From Chiridota heheva (taxonomy: Eukaryota > Echinodermata > Holothuroidea > Apodida > Chiridotidae), in the NCBI GenBank assembly GCA_020152595.1, contig JAIGNY010004520.1, forward strand, positions 1,722,001 through 1,786,000: 64,000 nt of DNA, written 5' to 3'. The notes beneath the pieces were generated by a model. The model worked only from the letters and a program-made list of their open reading frames with translations, searched no databases and was not told where the DNA came from. Position 1 is the stretch's first letter. Each line of letters begins with the position of its first letter. Positions 37,476 to 49,424 of the stretch are shown here, in pieces. Position numbers and translations under genes: made by a program.

Positions 37476-37526
37476 CTCATTTATCGTAACCCGTATGTCA
37501 TCTGCTGCCAGCTTTTTTTCCAAATA
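37476..37526 (-). CDS. ELMO: ELMO coding exon 8 (residues 262-278)
   Basis: A 51-nt micro-exon, phase 0 in and out, acceptor TTGTACAG, donor GTAAGA. It encodes YLEKKLAADDIRVTINE. Similarity to the ELMO1 KQLRSIILTHVIRA segment is weak by itself. The call rests on the frame, the splice sites and the correct position and length between exons 7 and 9. Confidence 0.75.
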
Positions 37527-39000
37527 CTGTACAAAAATTTCCAAAAATAGTATGCTCTAAGTTAGATAGTGAATTTGAATTTTTGGTTTGACTGAACTTA
37601 AGCAGTTAGAATCATATGTGCCAGATGATCAGAAAGGGAGAAACTATACAGTGTTAAGTATGAGAGGAACTTACGGTATTGTCGACAACTTGATATAGTT
37701 CAAGAGGTAGGAGATATACGAGATGCAGAAGGACCGGGTAATATTGAGATCATATGCTTTTAGAGTATTGAGACAGAACCTGAAAAAAATCTACAGTTTC
37801 AGCAATTATAACCGCATGAAAAAAAATATATATAACTATATAGAATTCTTGAGCAAACAACAGTATATGTGGTAAATATGTGCTCTAAAAATGTCCCCTA
37901 TGTAATTGTGCAATGAAAAGTACCTTAATTGCGAAAGAGGGAAGTATATAAAGATGTATTCACTTCATTAATATTATTTTTTATGGGAATATTTTCGACA
38001 CCTTTATTCAGAACTGTGGGAAATTTTATAAATAATGCCAACTCCGATTGAGACTTCTCTAGACATAGGCTTAAGATTTTCAGTCTATTGCTTTCAAACT
38101 CACCAGAGTGTATAAGATGGATATGCTTCAAGTTGACCACTTACTCCTTAAAGGGGTATGGGCAAGTAAGGATTCTTTATTCACCAGAAAGAGCTTAAAA
38201 TTCAAAAGTTGTAGCTAACCAAAGTTTGAGAAAAATTTAATGCATGCATAAGTTGTGATGTATGACAGAGAGGACAGCTCAAAATCTTTAATGTAATTCT
38301 TTAAAATTCTGTCCTAAATTTCAGTCATTAAAAATCACCAGATAATATTCTCCTGCTAAAATTTGATTAAGGGGATTATGAATATTCAAAACCTCTTGGG
38401 TCACATTCAGCTGCTCCCATTCAAATAATGCCGGTGAAGAATTGAACAACAATAAGTTAACATAAGAATACTCATAGGTTTTCTTGTTGTAATGTCACAA
38501 AATTTGCATAATTACTTATTGTAATGAGGCCTTAAAATTCAAAATGCTGTCAAATTTTGATTGGACTATTTCCGTGTTTTAGGGCTTCAAGTTAGTTATG
38601 TCCATAGACTTTTAAGCAACATTCCTTGGCAAAGCTATTTCAAAAATATTCATTCTTAGAAGAAAAAAACTCGGCCAATTTTAAAAGTAATCTGTCTTCC
38701 ATTTCAATATTAGAGTTCTTTGCAAGATCTGCACAAAATCTTTCAATATTGAGATGTTGGGGAGATTTTTATAGTAAGTTTGGAAGCAGATTATAGATTG
38801 TATGTCTTATTTTGTCTGACATCATAACTTTGCATATTTAATTCAATAAATATGTAGCAGTATAATAGTTTATGATCCAACTCATTTTCATCTCATCACC
38901 CACATATACATATATATGGGGATGAGATACTGCAGTCACTTTGCTGTATAGGAAAATAACTGCCCATACCCCTACAATACATGGCCACCCATCTTAATAT
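37527..39000. other. Intronic AT-rich sequence with old repeats
   Basis: Holds the inverted copy of the 6189 repeat (37930-38060), a stretch GGACAGCTCAAAATCTTTAA (38271) shared with 27826 and 61359, and a short (TATA) palindrome near 38900. No gene. Confidence 0.45.
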
Positions 39001-39870
39001 TAGGGGGACTGGTGGGGCCCACCAGGGGTCTCATATGATGACCTCATATTAGGGGTCATAAGTGTTTGGAACGGGACAAAGTTTGGTGATTTATACATCT
39101 GTCCGTGAGTTTGTGTGTGTATGTGTGTGTGTATGCAACAAATAATTTTGTGTCGCTTATAACGCAAAAACTGTAATACACACATGAACCAAAATTGGTG
39201 GAAGGGTACCCCTGGCCCAGAACTTTTGTCCCCAAGGTTTGAGGTACAAAGGTCAAATGAAACAAGTTTTTGGTGATGGCTGTATCTTTTGAAGGAATTA
39301 CTTGGTAACTTTACAAATTGCACAGGTGAGTACGGTTTAACTTTCTAACAAAAATAAAAATAATTGGAGGTCAAAAGGTCAAAGGTTATGGGTCAAAGTT
39401 CAATAAACATTTTTATGTAACATTTTGCCCCATTTAAAACTAAAAGAGTACAAGACCTACTGTATACCATCCCTATGTTGTACCATGATACCTTGGTACA
39501 TTAATTGTGTTCCGTAGACTGGGGTCAAAAGATCAAAGGTCACAGAGCTATTGACCACTTTTCACCATTTTCCCATATAGTTATGGAATGGTAAGTGTGA
39601 CGTGGGCATGAATGGTGTCATACAGTAGGGTATGATAAATGTGAAAAATTTCAGATGTTGTTTCAGTGATTAGGGTCAAGAGTCAGAGGTCAAATATGTG
39701 ATTTTAGGGGGTAATTATGTACTATTTTGTACAATTTTTGTGCCACTTTCAATTCCGAAAGTGCAAGACCTATACCAATTCTATATTTGTATCACATGGT
39801 ACATGAATTTTTGTCCTGTAAACTCTAGGGTCAAAAGTTCAAGGTCAAAGGTCACAAACTAGTAAACTTT
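39001..39870. repeat. Dispersed element with clustered AGGTCA half-sites
   Basis: Two related ~300-bp blocks (about 39361-39545 and 39665-39855) share ordered landmarks (GTGCAAGACCTA-like, TTGTACCATG-like, GTCCTGTAAACT). AGGTCA-type hexamers recur, including a perfect DR1 (AGGTCAAAGGTCA, 39842-39854) and a spaced trio at 39368-39388. Nuclear-receptor binding is only inferred from the motif. Confidence 0.6.
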
Positions 39871-40689
39871 TTTAACCATTTCCCCCCATGGTTATCATTA
39901 CTAGCTATTTTCCCCACTATGCTGTATTCTTACGGTGATGAGATCAGCAACTCCATCGATTGCTTTCTTGTTACCCATTTTGATTTGAATATTTTTATTT
40001 TCTATTGAAACTTTCTCTACATCAATACAGCATATTTCAAATTTGTGAAATGCAACACAATGGCACAACACAGATTTCTGCAACATCAGCATAATATCTT
40101 CATATTGAAAATACATGTACAATGCTTCATTGAATCCTGGCCAAGCAAGTCCCTCTACAGTGCTTGCGATACTGAATGCAGGGCAGACTACTTATCCATA
40201 ACTGACTTCCTACAGCTTTTATCTAGAATACAGCAACCTCAATCTATATACTGTATCAATTCAAATTACAAAATGTTCTCACTTCTTTCACCAAGAGCAC
40301 TGATGCATATACATGTTTTGACTGCTGGGCATACAATAGATAATATCAGACTGCAGTCAAAACAACTTACATTGTGAACAAATATGTGAACCACATGCCA
40401 TTGTATGTATTAAGGTTAAAGCAAGATAGATACATATACATACAACAGGCTTTATACTGCACAAGTTCTCTGGCTGCCAATGAATCAACGCACATGAACG
40501 TTGACTTGACCATGATAAGAAACACTGCGGAAGTGAATGAACACCTCTTCTTGAGTAGTGTTTAGAGAAACAGGCAAGGGGTGACTGTCCTGCTGTCTAG
40601 AGCGACAGCTTAACGTCCCCTCCGAAGGACGTTGTGTGCCATTCAATCATTGGCAGCTCTCTCAACAACTGAATGAGTAAGTAGAAGTG

Positions 40690-40911
40690 CACAGTGGTGG
40701 CACCAGGATTTCGGTCATGGTAAAGGGGGGAAGTGAGGACAAAATTTGTCTCATGGGGGCAAAATCCTATAAATCGGACAAAATCTGTCATTTTACAAAA
40801 CAATCTGGGGGAAAGCGTGGGAAAAGCAATCTCCTGGGGTGGGAGGGCAAAGCAATCTCATGGAGATGCCCCCCCCTCTCCCCCTTACCCATAGCGCCAC
40901 CACTGGAACTG
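40690..40911. mobile_element. hAT-like MITE candidate
   Basis: Ends CAGTGGTGGCACC (left) and GCGCCACCACTG (right) form a 10-bp inverted repeat. The flanking octamers GAAGTGCA and GAACTGTA agree at 6 of 8 positions, as expected for an old 8-bp target duplication. No coding sequence. Confidence 0.5.
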
Positions 40912-41101
40912 TACATGAAATAATTTATGTTTAGCATATCTGTCTACATGTCTGTGGAAAAAATTAAGTTAGAACTGACCAAGCATGGAACTCAAGATCC
41001 CCAGCATCTCTGTCATATGTTCTGCCTGCTCAGCTGCCTATTCTCCTAGATATCATTAAATCATTAAGTAACAAGTTTTATGAAGAAAAAAAACAATTTA
41101 C

Positions 41102-41180
41102 CACTTTATTAGCCTCAGGTGATTTCAGACACAGAGCATTCATCAGGGCAAGGCTGTTTTTCTGGACCTCCGGATTTTGG
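41102..41180 (-). CDS. ELMO: ELMO coding exon 7 (residues 235-261)
   Basis: 79 nt, phase 2 in and phase 0 out, acceptor TTTGTCAG, donor GTAAAT. It encodes QNPEVQKNSLALMNALCLKS then PEANKV, matching ELMO1 SDQEIQTYTIAVINALFLKAPDE. Confidence 0.9.
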
Positions 41181-41329
41181 CTGACAAATATGAAAGAAAG
41201 TTAGGAATGTGATTATAATTAGACATCCCAGGGGCAAGGGTACAGGAACTCAAATACTAATTAGACATCCCAGCGGCAAGGGTACAGGAACTCAAATACC
41301 AACTTTACTAACTCACTCAATCCTCTTCA

Positions 41330-41650
41330 CTCCTAGTGGAGTGTAAGGTGGCGACTAAGCTTCCCCAAACTTCTTGACATGGAATCCTCACCCTCGAGGA
41401 GATTTCCCTGTTTCTTTGGGAGCAGTTGTTTTTTAAAGTCGGACAAGAAGTATGTTCGGTAATTGAACAATCCATGTTCTCTTCAGTGTCATATGTGTGG
41501 GTTTGGATGGTGGAATGTTTGTTGATTGGTTGTTTGTTGTTTGATGATTGTTAGCCAGGTTGGCTTGAGTTTGATGGCATTAAAGGCGTTGGGGTAGGGG
41601 ACGGCAGAAGTCTTAGAGGAGGAAGGAGGGTTGGGGAAAGAAGTTACTTT
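41330..41650 (-). mobile_element. I/Nimb-like LINE internal fragment
   Basis: Corresponds to the junction between ORF1 and endonuclease of the main copy (compare 16855-17165): TTTCTTTGGGAGCAGTTGTT, GACAAGAAGTATG, then TTTGTTGATTGGTTGTTTGT. Deleted internally; both ends truncated. Confidence 0.75.
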
Positions 41651-41654
41651 TTGA

Positions 41655-41945
41655 ATTCCTTTTTCTCAAACTTTCACTCTTACTAGATTCTGTTTTACTA
41701 CTTTCTTGACATTTCCAATGGTTTTTAAGTGAAAAATTTGCAGTGCAAAATATGATAGAATACACAAAGACTTCAAGGAATCTGTGGACATGACATCACA
41801 ACTAGTCTGATTTCAAAATTTTAAACTTAAATATCTCCTCAACAGAATAAGATTTTTGAATGTTTTCTTCACCATTGTGTTTCTTTTGAAGTCCTCTTTC
41901 AAATGGGACTTGCATTGACCCCTGAGCTATCCTTTTAAAGTCCCT
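41655..41945. repeat. Dispersed repeat, copy of 19440-19790
   Basis: Same order of landmarks as the 19440 copy, in direct orientation. It ends about 50 bp from ELMO exon 6. Confidence 0.7.
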
Positions 41946-41998
41946 GGGTTGTTGAAAATACTCAAACTGAATTTCCACAAATAATGCCAAAATCTTAC

Positions 41999-42064
41999 CT
42001 GCCCAAGAACTGTCGCAACAGTTCAAATGTAAATTGACTGGTAATACATTGGTAGTGCTCAGAA
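41999..42064 (-). CDS. ELMO: ELMO coding exon 6 (residues 213-235)
   Basis: 66 nt, phase 2 in and out; the acceptor ends TTTCACAG, the donor is GTAAGA. It encodes SSEHYQCITSQFTFELLRQFLG, matching ELMO1 SHDLYQKVAQEITIGQLIPHLQG. Confidence 0.9.
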
Positions 42065-43730
42065 CTGTGAAAGATAATAGATGGTGCCATTAGAAAAAGT
42101 GACTTAGAAGTAAAAGTTTCTTTCATATATTTGAAAAATAATTTGAATCAACTGTATTACAACTACAAACATATACACAGGGACTATGCTCAACTCTCGC
42201 AGCACAGCAATCTTTAAGCCTGGTCAAGTATTACTGCCCTGCTCTGATCCTATATACTGATTAACAAGAGAAAATGGTAACAGGTCCCAAAAATGGTAAC
42301 AGGTCCCAAATCTTTGACTGAATTCATCTTTACCTGAAATGGTCAATTATTTCTTAATCTTTATAAATTTTTGGAAAAAGCGTACAAAACAAGAACAGAA
42401 TTAATTCATATATTCGAGTTGCTGTGTGACATTGAGTAACAGGTTTTGTTACCAAAATGACTTTCTTTTTTTACACCATGTTTTTTTTAAATGGACACAA
42501 AATAGGTTGCTTCCCAATGCCATCAAACTTTCCTGATACCATCCATTCCTAACCAATGGCATCGCCTCTCCTTTTGCCATCCATCCCACGCTGTCCGATG
42601 CCATCCTTCCCTCCCTGATGCCATCCCTCACTCCCCGATGACATCCATTCCTCCCTCCCATATATTGTATTCCTCCTAATAGCATAACAATTCTACTTGA
42701 TAGCATCCCTCCCTTATATGTAATAGCTCTCCACTTTTATGCATAATTTTCCTTCCACACGATGTAATATATCCTCCCTGATGCCATCTCTTGTGTCATA
42801 CAGCACATCCCCCCATTATGCCTGTCTAGCATCCATCCTTCAATGCCCAACGCCATTCCTGCCTTTCTGATGCCATTGATGGCCTTAACCTTCTTGCTCC
42901 TATGTTCTTAACTTAGCTTTCTCTGGCCATAACCATACACCATATCACTTCTCGTTTCCTTTCTTATTGTTACGGACCAAACATAGAACAGTAAAAGAAG
43001 AATGCCAACTTTCCACCTCCACTGGAATGTCCTTGATTTCTTGTGCATTAGTAAAGGCACTGCTTAAAAATTTGGCCTGCAATTTTGAAAGGAACAAATT
43101 AACCACATCATTCAACAAGATTAACTTTGCATTGTAACATTGAAGTATAAATAGGTCTTAGCTCGATAGTTCATTTCACCTTTCCCCAGCAGCAAAGACA
43201 AACAATGCCAGCATTGATTACAGTTACTACTTATACCACAAAGAATTGGCATCATAATCAGATGTGTGTCACCAGAAATACCATGTAACACAAGTGGGAG
43301 TAGTTGTTATCTTGAAGGAGCATAGATAAGGTGAAACTGTATACAGTTTTGTGGTTTGGGAAATAAAGAAATATATAACTTTTACTCCCACCGGCCCTGC
43401 TCCATTTAAGGGCTGGTTGAGATGTTCCTGGTTTTAAGCAGAGCCATTTCTAATGTGAAAGTCACATCTAACATTATGCTAATTAAATAACTATCATGCA
43501 TGAATGTTCCAAACAATGCGTTCTCTGAAAGGTCTCTATAGCATCGGCCAATGTACAAAGTTTCATGATAATACCGCTTTGCAGTTAGAGGTTGTGGACC
43601 AAACATGAAACTCCCCCCCAAAAAAGTTTAAGCAATGCCGACACAGACGCTGACTCCAGAGTAGAATATCTCTCACTATTCTTTAAATACTGAAACTAAA
43701 AAGTGGTAATAGAAATTGTATTTTGCACTA
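42065..43730. other. Intronic sequence with a short GATGCCATCC-rich stretch
   Basis: 42510-42870 has many GATGCCATCC/TCCCTCC words without a fixed period, distantly like the CATCCCA satellites. The remainder shows no gene or array. Confidence 0.45.
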
Positions 43731-43766
43731 AAAAAACACCCCAAATGGCATCATTTCTGGGATCAT

Positions 43767-43793
43767 CGGGCCCTGGTACCCTACCAGGGCCCG
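43767..43793. other. Perfect 12-bp stem hairpin
   Basis: CGGGCCCTGGTA and TACCAGGGCCCG are perfect reverse complements separated by CCC. It stands alone in AT-rich intron DNA; function unknown. Confidence 0.7.
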
Positions 43794-44173
43794 AAATGGC
43801 ACCAGCATAATTTCATTCACTGCATACATGTACAGCACCCCCACTTTCAGAAATGCTCCACCGTCCCTAGTGAGGTGCAGCAACATGTGAACTGAAGGAT
43901 AGGGTGTCACGTTGTATAGGTGAGGAGCATCCCATGATGAGGGAGAACAACAAAGGTGAAATGATGGAAAATGGAAAAAGGAAAGATATTATTATTGAAG
44001 AATTCAAAGATTGATTTAGAAGGAATTATAGGTGCTTGTGGGGAAGGTGTATATAGAACTTAGACAGTCCCATAGCCATGGGGAGAGTCATGCCCCTTGT
44101 AAAGGTTTGTGCCCCCATTGCAAAGGTCAAAGACCTCCCCTTTCCCCCTTGCGTAAAAAAAAAATAAACTTAC

Positions 44174-44265
44174 CTGTGTAATAACATATGTTCCAACACA
44201 GCAAGAGCTACCCCAGTTAGGGCCTCATGAGAGCTATCTTTTGTCTGGATTACATTTTTTGACAC
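44174..44265 (-). CDS. ELMO: ELMO coding exon 5 (residues 183-213)
   Basis: 92 nt, phase 0 in and phase 2 out (AG before GTAAGT), acceptor CTTAG. It encodes VSKNVIQTKDSSHE to VALAVLEHMLLH, matching ELMO1 NKSAIDISILQRSLAILESMVLNS (armadillo-like region). Confidence 0.92.
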
Positions 44266-44934
44266 CTAAGAAGCAAACAAAACAGATCTTTAATACCTAA
44301 AACACATTTCCATTGCTACCCTAGCTGTGCCAGGGGTGTGAGACCTTTGTTTGGAGAGGCAGAACTTATTTAGCAATGGTGGACCTAGGGGGTTGGTCTA
44401 CAATTAAAAGTATCCATCAATTTCCAGGTAAAAATGAAACAACATGATACAATTATCTTTTTATTCAAAAAATCAATGAAACATAAAAGCCAATAAAAAA
44501 CATAAGACGATTTTTCAGTCGAGTATCATCATATTATGTAGGCGTATGATAGCTTAATATTCATCTACAGCGAACCGTGCTTTCAAATCAATCAATCCGC
44601 ATTCTTGTAAAGTATCTGCCATAAATGACGCTTAGGGCACTTTGAATAAAAAAAACTATAAAAAAAAAACAGTTCATTGTTACAGAAATGTCATACTTGT
44701 AATGGAAAAGTATTCCAGACTCTAGCAGAGGAGATGCTTAAAAAATAACAGTCTCCCCAGCAAGTAATGCATTTTGGTTAACATCATTGAATAGAAGAGA
44801 AGATGATGGGCAAAGCATGGATCAAGGGGACAGTAAGACTAACAAATTAATTGCTCCTTCCCCACTGTGACCACTGCACTGCAGCACCGTACAGCAAGAC
44901 AAGACACTATATAATTTCTTGGTTTGGTTTGTTG

Positions 44935-45940
44935 ATGTTTAACGACAGCGCGACAGTCAGAGTCAATGTGCCAAGAGGGTGTTACAAAATTAAGGTGTAA
45001 GAGTTAGGGCAGAGAGGAGATGGTGGATTGAGAGGGAGAAAAGGGGGAAATAGGGTGAATTAGGAGAAAAATTAAGGTGAAAAGAGAGGGGTACTGTATG
45101 TAAGGTTATGTGTAGAAGGGAAGAGAAAGGAAGATTAGATATGGTGGAATAGGTTGTTGTTGTGGAGGAAGTAGATAATGTTGGAGGAAGGATTGTTTTT
45201 TAATAGATCCGAGATTGAGGTGGAAGAAGACAGAAGAGATTTGGAGTTCAGGTATAGGGGACAGGTTAAGAGGATACACTTGATGGAGACTTTGGTGGTG
45301 TAGGGGGGTAGAGAGGGGCAGGGGGGCCGGAAAGGAGATGGGGAGTTGGTAAGAAAGGAGTGACCGAGGCGGATGCAGGATTGTACAGTGGGGTGTTGGT
45401 CCTAATTTTGGGTTTGATGGTGTGAAGTTTGTTACTGGTTTCGTGATTCCAGGAGTCTTGCCAGGTCTTACTGATGTAATTGAAGATGGAGAGACGGAGG
45501 TCTGAGTGCGGAATTGAAAAAAGGAGAAATGTTATTTGACAGAGCTTTGTTGGCAGCTCTGTCGGCTCTCTTGTTGCCAGGAATGCCAACGTGGCTGGGG
45601 ATCCAGAAAAAGAGGAGGAAAGAGCGTGAAGCTTGTTGAGGATTTCTAGAATGAGAGGATTGGGCCAGAGCATGTTCAGGATGCCAGGGAGTACTGATTT
45701 AAAATCAGAGAAGATGACGAAATGGGGGTGGAAGGAAAGTTCTATGAAGTTTAAAGCCAGGGGGATGGCCTTTGCTTCGGCAGAGGAGATAGAGGTTCCG
45801 TAGGGTAGCCTTGAGGAGAGGGTAAGGCCAGGACAGGCAGCGGCGGCTGCAGAGGAACCTTCCCATTAAAGTCGTCCGTCGGTGAAAAGAAAGAAGTAGT
45901 CATGGAAATGTCTACTGAGTTGGAAGTATTTGGAGTGGAA
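44935..45940 (-). mobile_element. I/Nimb-like LINE, family II, 5'-truncated
   Basis: The left terminus TTTGTTGATGTTTAACGACA differs from family I but has the same layout. The minus strand encodes, across frameshifts, the RNase H end (FSGSPATLAFLATREPTELP is the shifted form of FFWIPSHVGIPGNxRAD) and KTWQDSWNHETSNKLHTIKP. Related fragment at 8020-8520. Confidence 0.8.
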
Positions 45941-46258
45941 GAAGACTGGGTTGTGGAGAGCTTTCATAAAGGAGGAAAGATCAAATTATACCTGGGGGAG
46001 GGGGGTGAATAGTCCAGGTGGGGGTGGGTGGGATGGTGTGTCTGGCAATCAATATAATTTCTCAAAGATAATTGATTTTGGACAAATTAAGCACTGTTTG
46101 TCAGTGGTCTCCATAACTTTACAAAAGTGAGATGGGTGGGGCTACAAACCCTGCACAAATGTTTATCTACAAATCTACATACATAAATGAGTGATGTTGC
46201 TTTGGCTCATTTTTTAGGCTTGTACCATGCACCATGCAAGAGATTTTTATTTACATAT

Positions 46259-47132
46259 TAAAGGAACATTCCCACCTTTTTTTGTGAATACATAACTTTC
46301 ATAGTATTAATTTAGGAATATACAAAGTTTAACACTATCTTCTCCATAACATTTATGAACTGCGAATTTCATAATTCAAACGGTTCATGAGTCACGAGAC
46401 ACTTGATCCCATGATGTAGGAGCGACAAATTGTTGTGTTGTGGGAAACCACTTGGTGTCATATACATAGCGCAGGCAACCATGGCTGAATAACTGCTATT
46501 TTTCTCAAGTTAAAAAATGTGATTACGATACTATTGATAGCAGGGAACAATTATTGCAAGTATTAGGTTCTTGTTTTATACCTGTCCTGCAATTGCCATT
46601 TTTTCAGTATTAAACATACTTTATTCTCACCAAAGCTATTTTGTACAGTGGGCCATGGCATTTCCCTGTAGTACTCAGACAACTTGGGCCTAGCCTCGGC
46701 CGAGTGTAACCACAAACAAAAGCAACTTTTGCCTTGCGAAATTAAAATAATCATTTCAAATGTCTATTATTCTGGCAATATAAACTCCATTCATTCGACT
46801 ACTTGAAGAAAAGTATTTTGCTTTGGTTTCAATCACATTGAAACGCTACAAATTAAAAAATACTCAAAAGGTGACATTACGATCGAGCTTCAAGTAAGTG
46901 TCACTGGTATGAATGCATACAGTACGCTACAATGTTGCAAACCAGAAATGTCGCTCTGACATCAGGAGCTTAGAATTGTAAAAAAGGTGTCGACCCGTGA
47001 AAAATAGCGATAATTTTTCGCCTTTTTTTTGATGAGGAATGTTTTTTCCGCAAATGTTTATTGGAATACTTTAAGTACATTAAATGATATGATATACCCC
47101 AAAATGAACATCCCTGGGAATGTTCCTTTAAT
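46259..47132. mobile_element. TTAA-type MITE with 15-bp perfect inverted ends
   Basis: TAAAGGAACATTCCC at the left is the exact reverse complement of GGGAATGTTCCTTTA at the right, and both ends abut TTAA. No transposase. The right end lies about 115 bp from ELMO exon 4. Confidence 0.7.
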
Positions 47133-47246
47133 CAACGCATATGTGCCAAGAAAAATGGGCACCAAAATTGGGTTTACAAGATATTGTAGTAGTTGTTCCC
47201 ACTTCTGTCATGCACCACATAAGAAAATACTATAAAATGAACTCGC

Positions 47247-47346
47247 CTGCTTCACAAACTTGTCAGATAAAGCCCCATAAGAAACAAGATTGTTTCTCAT
47301 CAGATCCAAGAAAGATTTAAAGCTGTACTCCAGAGCTTTTCCTTTG
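47247..47346 (-). CDS. ELMO: ELMO coding exon 4 (residues 149-182), GC donor
   Basis: 100 nt. The first base C completes codon GAC from exon 3; the acceptor is TTTGCAG. It encodes KGKALEYSFKSFLDLMRNN to SDKFVKQ, matching ELMO1 MLSFTLTAFVELMDHG to FIKKIA. The best junction is CAG followed by GCGAGT, a GC-AG intron, because the resulting FVKQVSKNV aligns with FIKKIASFV. An in-frame GT lies three codons earlier (TTT before GTGAAG) as an alternative donor. Confidence 0.88.
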
Positions 47347-47437
47347 CTGCAAAATAAAGATGGACACGATAGATGATGACAGAGACATAGGCAAAGATAA
47401 ACTTGTACTGCATAGGAACATAAATGCTGTACTGACT

Positions 47438-47438
47438 T

Positions 47439-47485
<47 letters not shown>

Positions 47486-47602
47486 ATAATGATGATGATG
47501 ATGATGATGATGATGATATAATGATGATGATGATGACGATGACGATAACGATACGATAACGATAACAAAAACAAAAACAATAACAATAACAATAATAATA
47601 AC

Positions 47603-47653
<51 letters not shown>
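47438..47653. repeat. (ATG)n and (AAT)n microsatellite
   Basis: Long runs of GAT/ATG trinucleotides pass through ACGAT and ACAAA transitions into (AAT)n. It directly precedes the 3' end of a CR1-like LINE on the minus strand, so it may descend from the element's 3' microsatellite tail. Confidence 0.95.
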
Positions 47654-47654
<1 letters not shown>

Positions 47655-47655
<1 letters not shown>

Positions 47656-48170
47656 CTAAATTTATTAAGCGCCGAAATCCAGACAAAAACATCTGTTCAC
47701 GGCGTTGTACAAAATCAATTGTTCGAAAAATGTAGATCAAAAAGATAAATTTTAAGTTGTATTTTAAATGTTTCTAGTGTTGGAGAAAATCTCAGGTGGC
47801 GAGGCAGTGAATTTCAAAGCTTGGGTGCAGAGGCAGAAAAAGAAATATCACCAAAATGTGTTCTTGTTGTCGGCTGTAATAGTTGACAAGAGTCACCAGA
47901 ACGTAGGGTGCGACTCGGGGTATATCTTGAAATGGGATTGGAGAGATAAAGTGGAGCTGTGCAATGAACAACAGATCGATAGGTAAAAAGGAGAATTTTG
48001 AAGATGATACGTTTTTCAACAGGTAGCCAGTGTAAGTCTTTCAATATAGGTGTGATATGCTCAGTTTGTCTGGAATTAGATATAAGCCGGGCAGTTGAGT
48101 TTTGGACTAGCTGAAGTTTGTGCAAGAGTGAAGAAGAAGATTCATAAAGAGGAGAGTTGCCATAGTCAAG
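47655..48170 (-). mobile_element. CR1/L2-like LINE 3' end (RT C-terminus)
   Basis: The minus strand reads HKLQLVQNSTARLISNSR, ITPILKDLHWLPVEKRIIFK, YRSVVHCTAPLYLSNPISRY and FGDISFSASAPKL. This is the typical C-terminal RT region of CR1/L2-clade elements (LQ.VQN.AARL, LHWLPV..RI, APxYL). 5'-truncated; about 170 bp of 3' sequence then the AAT tract. Confidence 0.88.
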
Positions 48171-48222
48171 TCGCGATGTGATGAAACAGTGAAGTTATGG
48201 TACATAAAGGAGCGTTTTCTCC

Positions 48223-48633
48223 TTAAAGGAATATTCCTGTGAATTTTCATTTGAATACATATGATAGACTACTATTAAAGAAACGATTGGTAAAAAACTA
48301 TGTTGATACCTTATTCCAATTAGGAGTTCCTACATTTCAAAGATTTCACCAGTGTGTTGCAGTGTAACGTGTGATGTCATAATTGTAACGTGTGATGTCA
48401 TAATTGCAGATCCAATCCAATGTTTATATATTTCTTTAGAAATTAAATGAGCATTTCTAAATCATAACTAACATTTTTTGTTTCCTTATTGAGATGAGGT
48501 ATAACATATAATGTACTTTCAACAAACATGCTTTGTCATCTGCAAATTTACATTATACTCTAAATGAAAGGAAAATTAGTTTTCATTTGATAGCAATACT
48601 TAGAGAAATATTCACAGTAATACTCCTTTAACA
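48223..48633. mobile_element. TTAA-type MITE, copy
   Basis: Left end TTAAAGGAATATTCC, right end AATACTCCTTTAA. The interior near the left end (TATGTTGATACCTTATTCCA) matches the neighbouring element. Confidence 0.65.
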
Positions 48634-48650
48634 AAATCTAGTATAACTTT

Positions 48651-49242
48651 AAGGAAATATTCCCATGGATTTTCATTTTTACATATATCATGGAGAAATT
48701 TTTTAGAAACATAAGTGGTTAAAAAACTATGTTAATATCTTATTCCATTTAGAAGTTATAGCAATTTAAAGAGTAGAAAAATGTTCTTAAAAACACCTCG
48801 TACAGTATGTCCTTCAGCTTGGTGATGTCATCAGGGCTCAGCTTGGTGATGTCATCAAGGCAATTCCAGCACAGTTCTTATGTATTTCTTATCAATTTAA
48901 TGACACATTAACGAACAGCATTATTGGTTTATTATTAAGATAAGGTGAAATATATGATTTACAAGAAAACATTTTGTTTTTATCTTGGTGTACATCACAT
49001 TTACAATGATAAAAAATCCAAATCATTTTTAAAGAAATACAAAAAAACTTTGGTTGAAATAGTCTCTATGACATCACAGATGTTTCCAATCAGTCACTCT
49101 TGTCCAAATTCAAAAAAATAATTAAAAAATGTGTAACTTCTAGATGGAATAAGATATTAACATACTTTTTTTACCACTTTGTTTCTACAAATTTTCTCTA
49201 TCATGTATGAAAAAAAGAAAATCCATGGGAATATTCCTTTAA
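48651..49242. mobile_element. TTAA-type MITE with long (~130 bp) inverted repeats
   Basis: The left arm TTAAGGAAATATTCCCATGG and onwards pairs with the right arm ending CCATGGGAATATTCCTTTAA; the arms share GAAACAWAGTGGTWAAAAAA- and TATGTTAATATCTTATTCCA-type sequence. The interior contains GATGTCATCA duplications. Confidence 0.75.
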
Positions 49243-49424
49243 CAGTTTTGAAGCTGAGGCTGTTAAGGAGCTTCCTTTAAGTTTCCGAGCTATGACTTCT
49301 CAAAACCATTTAAAGATTTTTCCAAAAAGGAAGTAAAAGAACTTTCAAGGAAGTGGATCAAAAAATCAAGTTCTATCTCAAAAGTATAAAACAGCATCTA
49401 TTTTCAAATGAATTTCTATTATCA

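Noticed and set aside
40590..40650. AACGTCC...GGACGTT hairpin as a possible regulatory RNA element
   Set aside because: The stem is only seven bases and the surrounding sequence looks like a dispersed repeat.
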